This document shows, one piece after another, positions 43,196 through 52,677 of a DNA stretch of 64,000 nt. The position numbers were made by a program, and so were the translations under genes. The notes under the pieces were generated by a model. The model saw only the letters and a list, made by a program, of their open reading frames with translations, searched no databases and was not told where the DNA came from. The DNA comes from Poindextera sp035604135 (lineage in GTDB: Bacteria > Pseudomonadota > Alphaproteobacteria > Caulobacterales > Caulobacteraceae). The stretch covers positions 1 to 64,000 of the forward strand of contig DATNJB010000049.1 in the NCBI GenBank assembly GCA_035604135.1. Reading direction: 5' to 3'. How positions within the stretch are numbered: position 1 is the stretch's first letter; every line of letters starts with the position of its first letter.

Positions 43196-44743
43196 ATGAC
43201 CGACGTCCAGGACCAGGTGCGCGAGCTCGAACGCACGGCCGTGGTGAGCACAACCAACGGCCCGGTGCAGGGCTATCGCGAGGGTAGTCTCCACGTCTTC
43301 AAGGGCCTGCGCTACGCCACGCCGCCGCTGGGCGCGCTGAGGTTCAAGCCGCCGCGGCGGCCCGCGCCCTGGACCAGCGTCGCCGATGCTGTGGCGCTCG
43401 GGGCGCCAGCGATCCAGGTCGGCGTCGCGCCCGGCGACGTCACTGGCGGCCGCTCGGGCGGCGATCCGCCCGCGCCGGGTCAGCCGGGCACGGACGAGGA
43501 CTGCCTGTTCATCAACGTCTGGACGCCCGAGCTCTCGGGCAAGCGGCCGGTGATGGTCTGGCTGCACGGCGGCGGCTTCGCCAACGGCTCCGGCGGTGCG
43601 GCCATGTACGATGGCGGCAACCTCGCGCGCCGCGGCGATGTGGTGACGGTGACGGTCAATCACCGGCTGAACGTGTTCGGCTACCTGCACCTTGGCGAGC
43701 TCGGCGGCGATCCGTCGTCGGGTCAGGCCGGCATGCTCGACATCGCGCTCGTGCTCGAGTGGGTGCGCGACAACATCGCCCGTTTCGGCGGCGATCCCGG
43801 CAACGTCACCATCTTTGGCGAGAGCGGCGGCGGGGCCAAGGTCTCCATGCTGCAGGCGATGCCGGCGGCGCACGGCCTCTTCCACCGCGCCATCGTGCAG
43901 AGCGGCCCGGGGCTGCGCGCCGTGCCCGCCGCCAGGGCGACCGCGAACGCCAAGGCGCTGCTCGATACGCTCGGGATCAAGCCGGGCGAGCTCGGCAAGC
44001 TCGAGACCCTCTCGGCCGCCGAGATTCAGGCGGCCGCCGCCGCGGTCTCCGGCGCGCAGGGGCCGATGGCCGGGTTCAGCCCCTGCATCGACGGCATCGC
44101 CCTGCCGCGTGACCCCTTCCACCCGGACGCGCCGGCGATCTCGGCTGGCGTGCCGGTGATGATCGGCACCAACAAGGACGAGACGACCCTCTTCCTGCGC
44201 AGCCATCCGAAGTATGGCGAGTTCACCGAGGAGGACTTGGCCGAGCGGGCGAAGGAGCAGCTGGGCGACAAGGCCGCGCCCGTCGTCGCGGCGCTCCGCA
44301 AGCTCTTCCCCGACTATTCGCCGACCTTCCTCATCTGCGCGGTGCAGACGGTGCAGATGATGTGGCTGAACTCAGTGCAGCTGGCCGAGCGCAAGGCCGC
44401 GCAGGGCGCTGGGCCTGTCTACATGTACATGCTGACCTGGGAGACGCCGGCGGCGCGCGGCGCGCTCAAGTGCCCGCACGCGCTCGAGATTCCGCTGGTG
44501 TTCGACAATGTCGAGCGCGCCCGCGACTTCGTCGGCCGCCACAACGGCGATGAGCCGCAGCGGGTGTCCGACCAGATGTCTGAGGCCTGGCTTGCGTTCG
44601 CCCGAACGGGCAACCCGGCGACCGCAGTCCTGCCCGACTGGCCGGCGTATGACGCCAAGCGCCGCGCGACCATGATCTTCGACCTCGAAAGCACGCTGGT
44701 CGACGATCCCTGGTCAGAGGTGCGGACGATCCTGCAATCCTAG
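43196..44743 (+). CDS. Carboxylesterase type B
   Basis: 515 residues. Oxyanion HGGGF at 124-128, nucleophile Ser210 in FGESGGG, and a C-terminal His in KCPHALEIPLVFDN. EDCLFINVWTPE is the usual type B segment. It hydrolyses carboxylic esters, with wide substrate range; no signal peptide is seen, so it is probably cytoplasmic. ATG 43196 follows GGGAGAT. It is followed by a short spacer with a GC hairpin and the MarR promoter. Confidence 0.92.
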   Translation: MTDVQDQVRELERTAVVSTTNGPVQGYREGSLHVFKGLRYATPPLGALRFKPPRRPAPWTSVADAVALGAPAIQVGVAPGDVTGGRSGGDPPAPGQPGTDEDCLFINVWTPELSGKRPVMVWLHGGGFANGSGGAAMYDGGNLARRGDVVTVTVNHRLNVFGYLHLGELGGDPSSGQAGMLDIALVLEWVRDNIARFGGDPGNVTIFGESGGGAKVSMLQAMPAAHGLFHRAIVQSGPGLRAVPAARATANAKALLDTLGIKPGELGKLETLSAAEIQAAAAAVSGAQGPMAGFSPCIDGIALPRDPFHPDAPAISAGVPVMIGTNKDETTLFLRSHPKYGEFTEEDLAERAKEQLGDKAAPVVAALRKLFPDYSPTFLICAVQTVQMMWLNSVQLAERKAAQGAGPVYMYMLTWETPAARGALKCPHALEIPLVFDNVERARDFVGRHNGDEPQRVSDQMSEAWLAFARTGNPATAVLPDWPAYDAKRRATMIFDLESTLVDDPWSEVRTILQS

Positions 44744-44818
44744 AACGCTCGCCCCGCCTAATGGTGGGGAGAGGGCAGGTTGAAGGGGGAGGTGGCCGTC
44801 GGTTGGCACGGCGGCGCG

Positions 44819-44851
44819 TTGACAAAGATAGTTAGGCAACCTAACTATACT
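44819..44851 (+). promoter_or_regulatory. MarR operon promoter
   Basis: -35 TTGACA (44819-44824, perfect consensus), 17 nt, then TAACTA (44842-44847) as -10; an alternative -10 TATACT (44846-44851) would need a 21-nt spacer. Predicted start near 44854, only about 3 nt before ATG 44857. Confidence 0.6.
44828..44848. promoter_or_regulatory. MarR operator: perfect 9-bp inverted repeat
   Basis: ATAGTTAGG, CAA, CCTAACTAT: perfect palindrome between the -35 and -10 boxes and overlapping the latter, the position of an autorepressor site. Confidence 0.7.
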
Positions 44852-44856
44852 TCGTC

Positions 44857-45312
44857 ATGACAACTCTACTCGACCGTCCGGACCAGGACGTTTCAACCTT
44901 GGCCGACGCCCTTCGGCCGTCCCTGCTGAAGATCAGTCGCCAGCTCCGCCGCGAGGCGCAGCCGCTCGGCCTGACCCCGCTCGACGTGACCCTGCTCAGC
45001 ACCGTCGGCAAGCGCGAGGGGGTCGGCGTCTCGGAGTTGGCCGATCTCGAGCAGACCTCGCGCCCGACCATGAGCGCGCACGTGAAGCGGCTGGAAGCCG
45101 CCGGTTGGATTTGCCGCCTGCCCCCCCCGGCCGAAGACAAGCGGCGCTTCGGGCTGGTGATCACGCAGGCGGGCAAGAAGGCGCTGGACGCCGTCCGCCG
45201 TCGCCGCAACGATTGGCTGGCGCACCGGCTGGCCGCGCTCAGCCCGGGCGCCCGCGCGGCGCTCGCCAAGGCTGCCGGCCCGCTCGCCCAGATTGCCGGA
45301 GGGCGCGCGTGA
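44857..45312 (+). CDS. MarR family transcriptional regulator
   Basis: 151 residues. Winged helix at about 45-110: LTPLDVTLLSTVGKREGVGV, LADLEQTSRPTMSAHVKRLE and a wing with PAEDKRRFGLVITQAGKKAL. Such proteins repress efflux operons and release DNA on binding a phenolic or toxic ligand. The start ATG 44857 has no Shine-Dalgarno site and lies about 3 nt after the predicted transcription start, so the mRNA may be leaderless. Overlaps the MFS start by 4 nt; the operator at 44828 makes autoregulation very likely. Confidence 0.92.
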   Translation: MTTLLDRPDQDVSTLADALRPSLLKISRQLRREAQPLGLTPLDVTLLSTVGKREGVGVSELADLEQTSRPTMSAHVKRLEAAGWICRLPPPAEDKRRFGLVITQAGKKALDAVRRRRNDWLAHRLAALSPGARAALAKAAGPLAQIAGGRA

Positions 45313-46781
45313 GCGAGACGCTGCCCGAACGCCAGCGCTTCATGGCCGGGGCGCTGGCGCCGATGATCATCGGGTGCGCGCTCTTCATGCAGACGCTGGA
45401 CTCCACCGTGATCTCCAACGCGCTGCCGACCATGGCGCGCTCGCTGCACGAAGACCCTGTGACGCTCAATCTGGCGATCACCGCCTATCTTCTGGCCGCG
45501 GCGGTCTTCCTGCCGATCAGCGGCTGGGCCGCCGATCGTTTTGGCGCGAAGAACGTCTTTCGCATCGCCATCGTCGGCTTCGCCGCGAGCTCGCTGTGCT
45601 GCGGCCTCTCCCACAACCTGTTCGAGCTCGTCGCCGCCCGTGTCGTCCAGGGCATGGCCGGCGCGATGATGGCGCCCGTCGGGCGGCTTGTGCTGCTCAA
45701 GAGCGTGCCCAAGTCCGAGCTCGTGCGGGCGATGTCCTACCTGACCATGCCGGCGATGCTGGGGCCGGTGCTCGGGCCGCCGGTCGGCGGATTCATCGTC
45801 ACCTATTTCTCCTGGCGTTGGATCTTCTTCATCAACATCCCGGTCGCCATCCTTGGCGTGATCCTGGTCACCATCTTCATCGAGAACGTGCGCGAAGAGC
45901 ATGTGCTCAAGCTCGACTGGCGCGGGTTCGTGCTCTCGGGATTCGGGCTCGCCGGCATTGTCTATGGCTTCGAAAACCTCGGCCGCGGCATGATGCCGAT
46001 CACCGCGCTAGGCGGTCTTCTGGTCGGCGGCGCGGTCTGCCTGGTGATCTACTGGTGGCACGCCAGGCGGACGCCGCACGCCATCCTCGACCTGACTCTG
46101 TTCCGCATGCCGTCGTTCATGACCTCGACCATCGGCGGCACGCCCCTGCGCATGGCCATGGGCTCGACGCCCTTCCTGCTCGCGCTCCTCCTGCAGCTCG
46201 GGTTCGGCATGTCGGCGCTGGAGGCCGGCCTGATCACATTCACCAGCGCCGCCGGCGCGCTGCTGATGAAGACCACCGCCAGGCCGATCATCGCCTGGTT
46301 CGGGTTCAAGAACGTGCTCGTGTGGAACACGATCATCTCCGGCGTGATCTTCATGGGCTATGGCTTCTTCACGATCGGCACGCCGCACTGGCTGATCATC
46401 GCCACGCTCCTGGTCGGCGGCTTCTTCCGCTCGCTGCAATTCACGGCGCTGAACACGCTGGCCTACGCCGATGTCGACCAGCCGCGCATGAGCCGCGCCT
46501 CGAGCCTGGCCAGCATGGTCCAGCAGCTGTCGCAGAGTCTGGGCATCGGCTTTGCCGCTCTTCTGCTCAGCCTGCTGCGCCACGGCCACGAGTCTCTGCA
46601 CACGCTGAAGGCTTCCGAGGTGACGCCGACCTTCTTCATCATCGGAGCGGTGTCCCTGCTCGGCCTCTTCTTCTTCGCGCCACTGCCGCATGACATCGGC
46701 GCGGAGGTTTCCGGACGGCGGTCGCGGCAGACGGAACCCGGGCCCTTGTCGCTGGGTGCGTTGACGCCGGTCAAGGACTGA
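45309..46781 (+). CDS. MFS drug-efflux transporter, DHA2 (EmrB/QacA) family
   Basis: 490 residues from GTG 45309 (overlap with the MarR stop). 14 membrane helices; the DHA2 motif C-like MQTLDSTVISNALPTMAR in helix 1 and GWAADRFGAKNVFRIAI as motif A after helix 2. The DTRA-type ISGWAADRFG confirms proton/drug antiport. It exports toxic or hydrophobic compounds, under MarR control. Downstream is an unrelated acyl-CoA operon after 52 nt. Confidence 0.93.
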   Translation: MSETLPERQRFMAGALAPMIIGCALFMQTLDSTVISNALPTMARSLHEDPVTLNLAITAYLLAAAVFLPISGWAADRFGAKNVFRIAIVGFAASSLCCGLSHNLFELVAARVVQGMAGAMMAPVGRLVLLKSVPKSELVRAMSYLTMPAMLGPVLGPPVGGFIVTYFSWRWIFFINIPVAILGVILVTIFIENVREEHVLKLDWRGFVLSGFGLAGIVYGFENLGRGMMPITALGGLLVGGAVCLVIYWWHARRTPHAILDLTLFRMPSFMTSTIGGTPLRMAMGSTPFLLALLLQLGFGMSALEAGLITFTSAAGALLMKTTARPIIAWFGFKNVLVWNTIISGVIFMGYGFFTIGTPHWLIIATLLVGGFFRSLQFTALNTLAYADVDQPRMSRASSLASMVQQLSQSLGIGFAALLLSLLRHGHESLHTLKASEVTPTFFIIGAVSLLGLFFFAPLPHDIGAEVSGRRSRQTEPGPLSLGALTPVKD

Positions 46782-46833
46782 GTCTCAAGTCGGGTCAGGG
46801 CTGGCGTCGCAAGACCGGCCGGCGGGAGGCCGC

Positions 46834-48000
46834 ATGGATTTCGAGATCGCCGAAGAGCATCGGATGCTCAAGGACCTCGTCGCGCGCTTCGTCGCCGACC
46901 AGCTGATGCCGCTCGAGGCTGGCGTGCTTGCCGGCGAAGCGGCCGGCAAGGGTCTCGGCATCGACGAGGCCGATCGCATCCGCATCGACAAGGTCTCCAA
47001 GGAGCTCGGCCTCTGGGGCCTGGACGCACCGGAGGACATCGGCGGCGCCGATTTGCCGAACGTGGCGCTGATCGGCGTCAACGAGGAGCTGGCCAAGACG
47101 GTCACCCCCTACACGCTGCCGCCGGACTCGCCGAACCTGCGCATGCTGATGGCGACCGTGAACGAGCGCCAGCGCGTCGCCTATCTCGAACCTTACGTGC
47201 GGGGCGAGGCCGTCTCGGCGATCGCCATCTCCGAGCCCGGCGCCGGCGGGGATCCCGCCGGGATGACCACGCACGCCGATAGGGACGGCGACGACTGGGT
47301 GATCAACGGGCGCAAGATCTGGATCAGCCGCGCGGCCGACGCCGACTTCACCATCCTGATGGCCATCACCGACAAGGAAAAGCGCGCCCGCGGCGGCATC
47401 TCCGCCTTCCTGATCGACAAGGGCGCGCCCGGCTTCAACGTGCTGCGCGCCATCCCCATGGTCGGCGGCGCCGTCACCTACGAGATTGCGATCGAGGACT
47501 GCCGGGTCGAGGGCTGGAAGCTCTTGGGGACCGAGGGCAACGGCTTTGCGCCGATGCAGCTTCGCCTCGGGACGCGACGCATCCAGATGGCGGCCTGGTC
47601 GGTCGGGATGGCCCAGCGGGCGCTCGATATGATGGTCGAGTATGCGCCGCAACGGGTGACGTTCGGCCAGCCGCTGTCGGAGCGGGGCGCCATCCAGTGG
47701 TGGATCGCCGACGCCGCGACCAAGATCCACGCGACCCGGCTGATGGCCTACGACTGCGCCTGGAAGCTCGATCAGGGCCGCGACGTCCGCCTCGAGATGT
47801 CGATGATCAAGGCGTTCGCGGTCGAGATGGCCTACGAGGTCGTCGATCACGCCATGCAGCTGTTCGGCGCCATGGGGATGACCCGCGAGTTGCCGCTGCA
47901 GCAGATGGCGGCCAAGCTTCGGGTCATGCGCATCTACGAAGGGCCGACCGAGGTGCACAAATGGGTGGTCGCGCGCACTTTGCTCGGCGGCCGGCGATAA
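46834..48000 (+). CDS. Acyl-CoA dehydrogenase
   Basis: 388 residues, FAD flavoprotein that makes the alpha,beta double bond in an acyl-CoA. Features are the N-terminal helical domain, AISEPGAGGDPAGM (flavin loop), GRKIWISRAADADFTILMAI, and a C-terminal helix bundle with YEGPTEVHKWVVARTLLGG, the adenine-ring motif. Chain-length preference cannot be told. First gene of an operon with a hydratase, hydrolase, CoA transferase, VOC protein and alcohol dehydrogenase, tightly spaced (11-16 nt or overlapping). Confidence 0.92.
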   Translation: MDFEIAEEHRMLKDLVARFVADQLMPLEAGVLAGEAAGKGLGIDEADRIRIDKVSKELGLWGLDAPEDIGGADLPNVALIGVNEELAKTVTPYTLPPDSPNLRMLMATVNERQRVAYLEPYVRGEAVSAIAISEPGAGGDPAGMTTHADRDGDDWVINGRKIWISRAADADFTILMAITDKEKRARGGISAFLIDKGAPGFNVLRAIPMVGGAVTYEIAIEDCRVEGWKLLGTEGNGFAPMQLRLGTRRIQMAAWSVGMAQRALDMMVEYAPQRVTFGQPLSERGAIQWWIADAATKIHATRLMAYDCAWKLDQGRDVRLEMSMIKAFAVEMAYEVVDHAMQLFGAMGMTRELPLQQMAAKLRVMRIYEGPTEVHKWVVARTLLGGRR

Positions 48001-48011
48001 GGAGACCTGCG

Positions 48012-48803
48012 ATGAAGTCCAAGTACGGCGACGTCTCCGTCAGCCTCGACGCCCACGTGGCGACGCTCGAGATCGACCGCCCGCCCAACAACCACGTCAG
48101 CGTCGACTTGATGCGCGACCTGGCCGACGCGTTGCTCGATCTGGACGCGGAGGGCGATTGCCGCGCCGTCCTGCTCGTGACCGCGGGCCGTGTCTTCTGC
48201 GGCGGCGCCGATCTGGTGACGCCCGCGGCCGCAGCTCAGTCCGGCGTCTCCGACGCGGCGGTGACCGGCAATCCGCTCTATGTCGAAGCGGTTCGGCTGT
48301 TCTCGAACAAGATGCCGATCGTGGCGGCCGTGCAGGGCGCGGCCATCGGCGCGGGCCTTGGCCTTGCGCTCGTTGCCGACTTCCGCGTCGCCGCGCCGGA
48401 GGCGCGGTTCGCCGCCAACTTCGTCAAGCTGGGGTTCCATCCAGGCTTCGGCCTATCCCACACCCTGCCGCGCCTGGTCGGGCGCCAACGCGCCGCGCTG
48501 CTTATGCTGACGGGCCGCCGCATCCCGGGCGACGAGGCGCTGGCCTGGGGCCTGGCCGACGAGGTCGTCCCGCTGGACGAGCTTCGCCCGGCCGCCCTCC
48601 GCCTCGCGCGCGAGATCGCCGAGAATGCGCCGCTGGCCGTGCAATCCACCCGCGCCACCCTGCGCGAAGGCCTGGCCGAGGCGGTCAAGGCGATGACCGA
48701 CCAGGAATTCGTCGAACAGTCGTGGCTGCGCAAGACGGCCGACTACCGCGAAGGCGTCCGCGCCGTGGCCGAACGCCGCCCCGGCGCCTTCATCGGCGCA
48801 TAG
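48012..48803 (+). CDS. Enoyl-CoA hydratase/isomerase family protein
   Basis: 263 residues from ATG 48012. Crotonase fold: EIDRPPNNHVSVDLMRDLAD, VFCGGADL (oxyanion), AAVQGAAIGAGLGLALVADF. Catalytic Glu pair of true hydratases: the second-site region reads NFVKLGFHPGFGLSHTLPRL, where a His/Gly takes the usual Glu place, so hydration may be replaced by another crotonase reaction. It should follow the dehydrogenase in a beta-oxidation-like route. Confidence 0.9.
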   Translation: MKSKYGDVSVSLDAHVATLEIDRPPNNHVSVDLMRDLADALLDLDAEGDCRAVLLVTAGRVFCGGADLVTPAAAAQSGVSDAAVTGNPLYVEAVRLFSNKMPIVAAVQGAAIGAGLGLALVADFRVAAPEARFAANFVKLGFHPGFGLSHTLPRLVGRQRAALLMLTGRRIPGDEALAWGLADEVVPLDELRPAALRLAREIAENAPLAVQSTRATLREGLAEAVKAMTDQEFVEQSWLRKTADYREGVRAVAERRPGAFIGA

Positions 48804-48819
48804 AGGAAGAAGGACGCGA

Positions 48820-49587
48820 ATGCCCAAGCTTCGCCGCGACGGCGTGGATATCTACTACGAGGTGCACGGCGAAGGGCCGGTCATCCTGCTCAGCCACGGC
48901 TTCGCGTCGGCGAGCGGCATGTGGAAGGGCCAGATCGAGCCGCTCTCGAAGACCCACAGGCTGGTCATCTGGGACATGCGCGGCCACGGCCGGAGCGACT
49001 ATCCGGAGGACCGAGCCGCCTACACCGAGGAGGCGACGGTGGCCGACATAGCGGCGCTGCTCGATGCGGTTGGCGCCGAGAAAGCGATCGTCGGCGGCCT
49101 TTCGCTTGGAGGCTACATGTCGCTGGCCTTCCACCACGCGCATCCCGAACGGGTCGCGGCGCTGATGATCTTCGACACCGGACCAGGCTATCGGAACGAT
49201 GAGGCCCGCGAGGGCTGGAACCAGACTGCGATCCGGCGCGCCGAGCGCTTCGAACGCGATGGGCCTGCCGCACTCGGCGCCGGGGCGGAGGTGCGCGTCG
49301 TCAGCCATCGCTCAACCGATGGGCTCGCCAAGGCCGCTCGCGGCATGCTGACCCAGCGCAATGCCAACGTGATCAACTCGCTGCCTGGGATCGGCGTTCC
49401 GACGCTGGTCCTGGCGGGGTCGAGGGACGAGCGATACCTGGCCGCCTTCGACTACATGGCCGCCAAGATTCCCGGCGCGAAGAAGGTGATGATCGAGGAC
49501 GCCGGTCACTCTGCGAACATCGACCAGCCCGAAGCCTTCAACCGCGCCGCATGCGCGTTCCTGGACAGCCTTGGCGAGAGGGTCTGA
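48820..49587 (+). CDS. Alpha/beta hydrolase
   Basis: 255 residues. SHGFASASGMWKGQI (oxyanion), VGGLSLGGYMSL with nucleophile Ser, VIEDAGHSANID with the catalytic His and an Asp in LAGSRDERY. The fold is of the AB_hydrolase_1 type used for ester or C-C bond cleavage of metabolites, such as 3-oxoadipate enol-lactone-like hydrolysis. Sits between enoyl-CoA hydratase and CoA transferase in the operon, so it may open a ring or cleave a thioester. Confidence 0.9.
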   Translation: MPKLRRDGVDIYYEVHGEGPVILLSHGFASASGMWKGQIEPLSKTHRLVIWDMRGHGRSDYPEDRAAYTEEATVADIAALLDAVGAEKAIVGGLSLGGYMSLAFHHAHPERVAALMIFDTGPGYRNDEAREGWNQTAIRRAERFERDGPAALGAGAEVRVVSHRSTDGLAKAARGMLTQRNANVINSLPGIGVPTLVLAGSRDERYLAAFDYMAAKIPGAKKVMIEDAGHSANIDQPEAFNRAACAFLDSLGERV

Positions 49588-50814
49588 GTGCCGAAGTCAG
49601 CAAAGCTCGATACACAGGCGACCGGGCCCCTGAAGGGGGTGCGGATCGTCGATCTGACCAGCGTGGTGTTCGGCGCCTATGCGACCCAGATGCTGGGCGA
49701 CCTCGGGGCCGACGTGATCAAGGTCGAGTTTCCGGGCGGTCGGCGCGGCGACGGCGGCGATATCATGCGCTGGGCCGGCGTCCCGGCCGGCAACGAGGGC
49801 GCGCACGGGCTCGGCCCCATCTTCATGACCATCAACCGCAACAAGCGCTCCATCCTGCTCGACTTGCGCCAGGAGAAGGCCAAGCGGGCCTTGGCCCGGC
49901 TGATCAAGACCGCCGACGCATTCACGACCTCCGTCCGCTGGGAGGGCATGAAGCGGCTGGGTCTCGACTACGAGGCGGTCAAGGCGATCAAGCCCGACAT
50001 CGTCTACGTGCACGGCGCGGGCTACGGCTCGGACGGCCCCTACGCCGGCGAGCCGGCCTACGACGACCTCGTCCAGTCCGCCTCGGGCCTGGCCGACCTC
50101 CTAAACCGCACGGACGGCCGGCCGGAGCACCGGCTGATCCCCTCGCTGATCGCCGACAAGGTCTCCGGCCTGTTCATGAGCCAGGCGGTACTGGCGGCGC
50201 TCTTCCACCGGCAGCGGACGGGAGAGGGACAGTTCGTCGAAGTACCGATGCTGGAGTGCGTGACCAGCTTCAACCTCGCCGAACACTTCTTCGGTCACGT
50301 CTATGACCCGCCGACCGGACCATGGGGCTATCCGCGCGTGGTCAACCCGACGCGAAAACCCTTCCCGACCAAGGACGGCCACATCGGCCTGCTGCCCTAC
50401 ACCGACGAGCAGTGGGTGCAATTCTTCGACATCGCCGGCTGGGGCGAGACGCTGGGCAAAGACCCGCGCTTCGCCGACTACGCCACCCGCCTCCAGCACG
50501 TGCGCGAGCTCTATGGCAAGGTCGACGAGGTCACCATCACCAGGACCACAGACGAGTGGCTGGCCCTGCTCAAGCCGCTGCAGATCCCGGTCGTCAAGAT
50601 GAACACGCTGGACGACCTCGCCACCGATCCGCACCTCGAGGCGGTCGGCTTTTTCGAGCGCTATGAGCACCCGGAAGCCGGGGCCTATCTCGGGATGAAG
50701 CCGCCGATCAGATATTCGGCGACGCCGGCGAACGTGCGCCGCCATCCGCCGCGCATGGGCGAGCACACAGCGGAGATTCTGAACGAAGTCGCCGAGCGCG
50801 ACGTCGCCGAATAG
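49588..50814 (+). CDS. CoA transferase, CaiB/BaiF (family III)
   Basis: 408 residues from GTG 49588, immediately after the hydrolase stop. IVDLTSVVFGAYATQMLGDL is the family III opening, GADVIKVEFPGGRRGDGGDI the CoA-binding part, and NRNKRSILLDLRQEKAKRAL the next. It transfers CoA between carboxylic acids, activating the substrate. The catalytic Asp should lie near YDDLVQSASG (about residue 158-170). The operon context suggests it supplies the acyl-CoA for the dehydrogenase. Confidence 0.92.
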   Translation: MPKSAKLDTQATGPLKGVRIVDLTSVVFGAYATQMLGDLGADVIKVEFPGGRRGDGGDIMRWAGVPAGNEGAHGLGPIFMTINRNKRSILLDLRQEKAKRALARLIKTADAFTTSVRWEGMKRLGLDYEAVKAIKPDIVYVHGAGYGSDGPYAGEPAYDDLVQSASGLADLLNRTDGRPEHRLIPSLIADKVSGLFMSQAVLAALFHRQRTGEGQFVEVPMLECVTSFNLAEHFFGHVYDPPTGPWGYPRVVNPTRKPFPTKDGHIGLLPYTDEQWVQFFDIAGWGETLGKDPRFADYATRLQHVRELYGKVDEVTITRTTDEWLALLKPLQIPVVKMNTLDDLATDPHLEAVGFFERYEHPEAGAYLGMKPPIRYSATPANVRRHPPRMGEHTAEILNEVAERDVAE

Positions 50815-50828
50815 GAGCCGACGAAGCC

Positions 50829-51599
50829 ATGCGTCTGCGTCAGGTCGCCTTCATCGCCCATCGGATCGCCCCGGTCGCCGACCAGCTCGGCCGGGTCTTC
50901 GGTCTCAAAGTCGGGTTCCATGATCCCGGCGTCGAGGTGTTCGGGCTCAAGAACGTCGTGATGCCGGTGGGCGGCGAGTTTCTCGAAGTGCTCGAGCCGT
51001 TCCGCGACGATGCCTCCGGCGCCCGCTATCTCGCCCGCCGGGGCGGCGACGCGGGCTACATGGTCATCTTGCAAGACGCCGATGCGCTGGCCCACCGCGC
51101 GCGGCTCGAGGCCGCCGGCGTGCGCGTGATCGCGAGGAGCCCCGACCGCCGCTACCAGTTCACCCACTTCCACCCGGGTGATTGCGCGGGCGTGCTCATG
51201 TCGATCGACTCCGTCGTTGGCGACGCCGGCTGGCGAGACGCCAAGAGCGACTGGCCGCCGGCCGGGCCCGGCTGGCGTGACTTCGAGAGCGAAGAGAGCC
51301 TCGGCATCGTCTCGGTGACCATCCAGTCGCGCGACCCGGTCGCCGCCGCCGAGCGCTGGTCGACGCTGCTGGCCGCGCCAGCCAAGCGCGCCGGTGCGGC
51401 GATGGAGATCGCTCTCGACCCGGGCCTCATTCGTTTCGTCGAGCCAGTGGACGCCGACGGGACTGGCGTGGTCGGCCTCGACGTCGTCATGCGCGACCCG
51501 GCCGCGGCATTCGAGGCCGCCCGGGCGCTCGGTCTGGAGACCTCGACCGACTCTGTCAGGATCTGCGGGGTCGCCATCCGGCCCGTGAAGGGGAGTTAG
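50829..51599 (+). CDS. VOC/glyoxalase-like domain protein
   Basis: 256 residues with two vicinal-oxygen-chelate-like halves: first RLRQVAFIAHRIAPVADQLG and FGLKNVVMPVGGEFLEVLEP, second LGIVSVTIQSRDPVAAAERW. Such proteins bind a metal and act on carbonyl or thioester compounds (glyoxalases, extradiol dioxygenases, methylmalonyl-CoA epimerase). Metal ligands cannot be fixed by eye. Coding context: fourth last gene of the CoA operon; an epimerase or isomerase role fits. Confidence 0.8.
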   Translation: MRLRQVAFIAHRIAPVADQLGRVFGLKVGFHDPGVEVFGLKNVVMPVGGEFLEVLEPFRDDASGARYLARRGGDAGYMVILQDADALAHRARLEAAGVRVIARSPDRRYQFTHFHPGDCAGVLMSIDSVVGDAGWRDAKSDWPPAGPGWRDFESEESLGIVSVTIQSRDPVAAAERWSTLLAAPAKRAGAAMEIALDPGLIRFVEPVDADGTGVVGLDVVMRDPAAAFEAARALGLETSTDSVRICGVAIRPVKGS

Positions 51600-51603
51600 A
51601 GAC

Positions 51604-52677
51604 ATGCGCGCCGTCGTTGCCCGCGAGGGCAAGCTGACCTGCGAGGAGGTCGCTGACCTGACGCCCGCCGCCGGGCAGGTTCTGGTCAAGACCCTCTGCT
51701 GCGGCATCTGCGGCTCGGACCTGCACGCGCTGCATCACCTCGAGCATATGGCCGAGCTCGGCCGCCGCGCCGGCTCGATCGGCGGCGGCATGGACCCCAA
51801 GGCCGGCGTCGTCTTCGGACACGAGTTCTCGGCCGAGGTGCTCGACTATGGGCCGGGCTCGGCCAAACCGCTCAAGGCTGGCGCGCGTGTGGTCTCCATG
51901 CCGATCATCATGGGTCTGACCGGCGGCGCCTCGGTCGGCTACTCGAATGCCTACCCTGGCGGTTTCGCCGAGCGGATGCTGCTGACAGAGGCGATGCTGC
52001 TGGAGGTCCCGAATGGGCTAACAAGTCGCGAGGCGGCGATGACCGAACCCTTCGCGGTCGGCGCCCACGCCGTCGCCCGCGCCGCGATCAATGAACCCAG
52101 CGCGGCCCTGGTCATCGGATGCGGTCCGGTCGGGCTCGCGGTGATCGCTGGCCTGAAGGCCAAAGGCTACGGCCCGGTGACGGCCGCCGACTTCTCCCCC
52201 GCCCGTCGCAAGATGGCCGAGCGCTTGGGCGCCGACATCGTTGTCGATCCGGCCAAGGAGTCGCCGCACGCCAAGTGGTCGGAGATGGGCGTCGCCGCGT
52301 CCGGTCTCGAGCAGATGATGGCGCGGATGAGCGGCCAGACGGTCAAACGGGCGATCATCTTCGAGTGCGTCGGCGTGCCGGGCGTGCTGCAGAACCTGAT
52401 GGAGGCGGCGCCGGCCGGCGCGCAGATCGTCGTCGTCGGCGTCTGCATGGTCCCCGATACGATCGAGCCCTTCTTCGCCATCGCCAAGCAGATCGATTTC
52501 CGCTTCGTGCTCGGCTACACGGCCGAGGAGTTCGCCGCCACGCTCCGCCAGATCGCCGATGGCGTGATCGATGTGAAGCCGGTCATCACCGATGCTGTCG
52601 GCCTGCCCGACGTCGCCGATGCGTTCGCCCGGCTCGCCGACCCGGAGAGCCAGGTCAAGATCGTCGTCGAGCCGTAG
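51604..52677 (+). CDS. Zinc-binding alcohol dehydrogenase family protein
   Basis: 357 residues. Catalytic zinc loop CGICGSDLHALHH (Cys36) and GHEFS (His73, Glu74); Rossmann motif VIGCGPVGLAVIAGLKAKGY. The lobe with four cysteines that binds structural zinc in classical enzymes (about residues 95-115) has no Cys here, so this is a single-zinc, sorbitol dehydrogenase-like or threonine dehydrogenase-like type. It would oxidise an alcohol or hydroxyacyl intermediate. Last gene of the plus-strand CoA operon, 4 nt after the VOC gene. Confidence 0.9.
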   Translation: MRAVVAREGKLTCEEVADLTPAAGQVLVKTLCCGICGSDLHALHHLEHMAELGRRAGSIGGGMDPKAGVVFGHEFSAEVLDYGPGSAKPLKAGARVVSMPIIMGLTGGASVGYSNAYPGGFAERMLLTEAMLLEVPNGLTSREAAMTEPFAVGAHAVARAAINEPSAALVIGCGPVGLAVIAGLKAKGYGPVTAADFSPARRKMAERLGADIVVDPAKESPHAKWSEMGVAASGLEQMMARMSGQTVKRAIIFECVGVPGVLQNLMEAAPAGAQIVVVGVCMVPDTIEPFFAIAKQIDFRFVLGYTAEEFAATLRQIADGVIDVKPVITDAVGLPDVADAFARLADPESQVKIVVEP

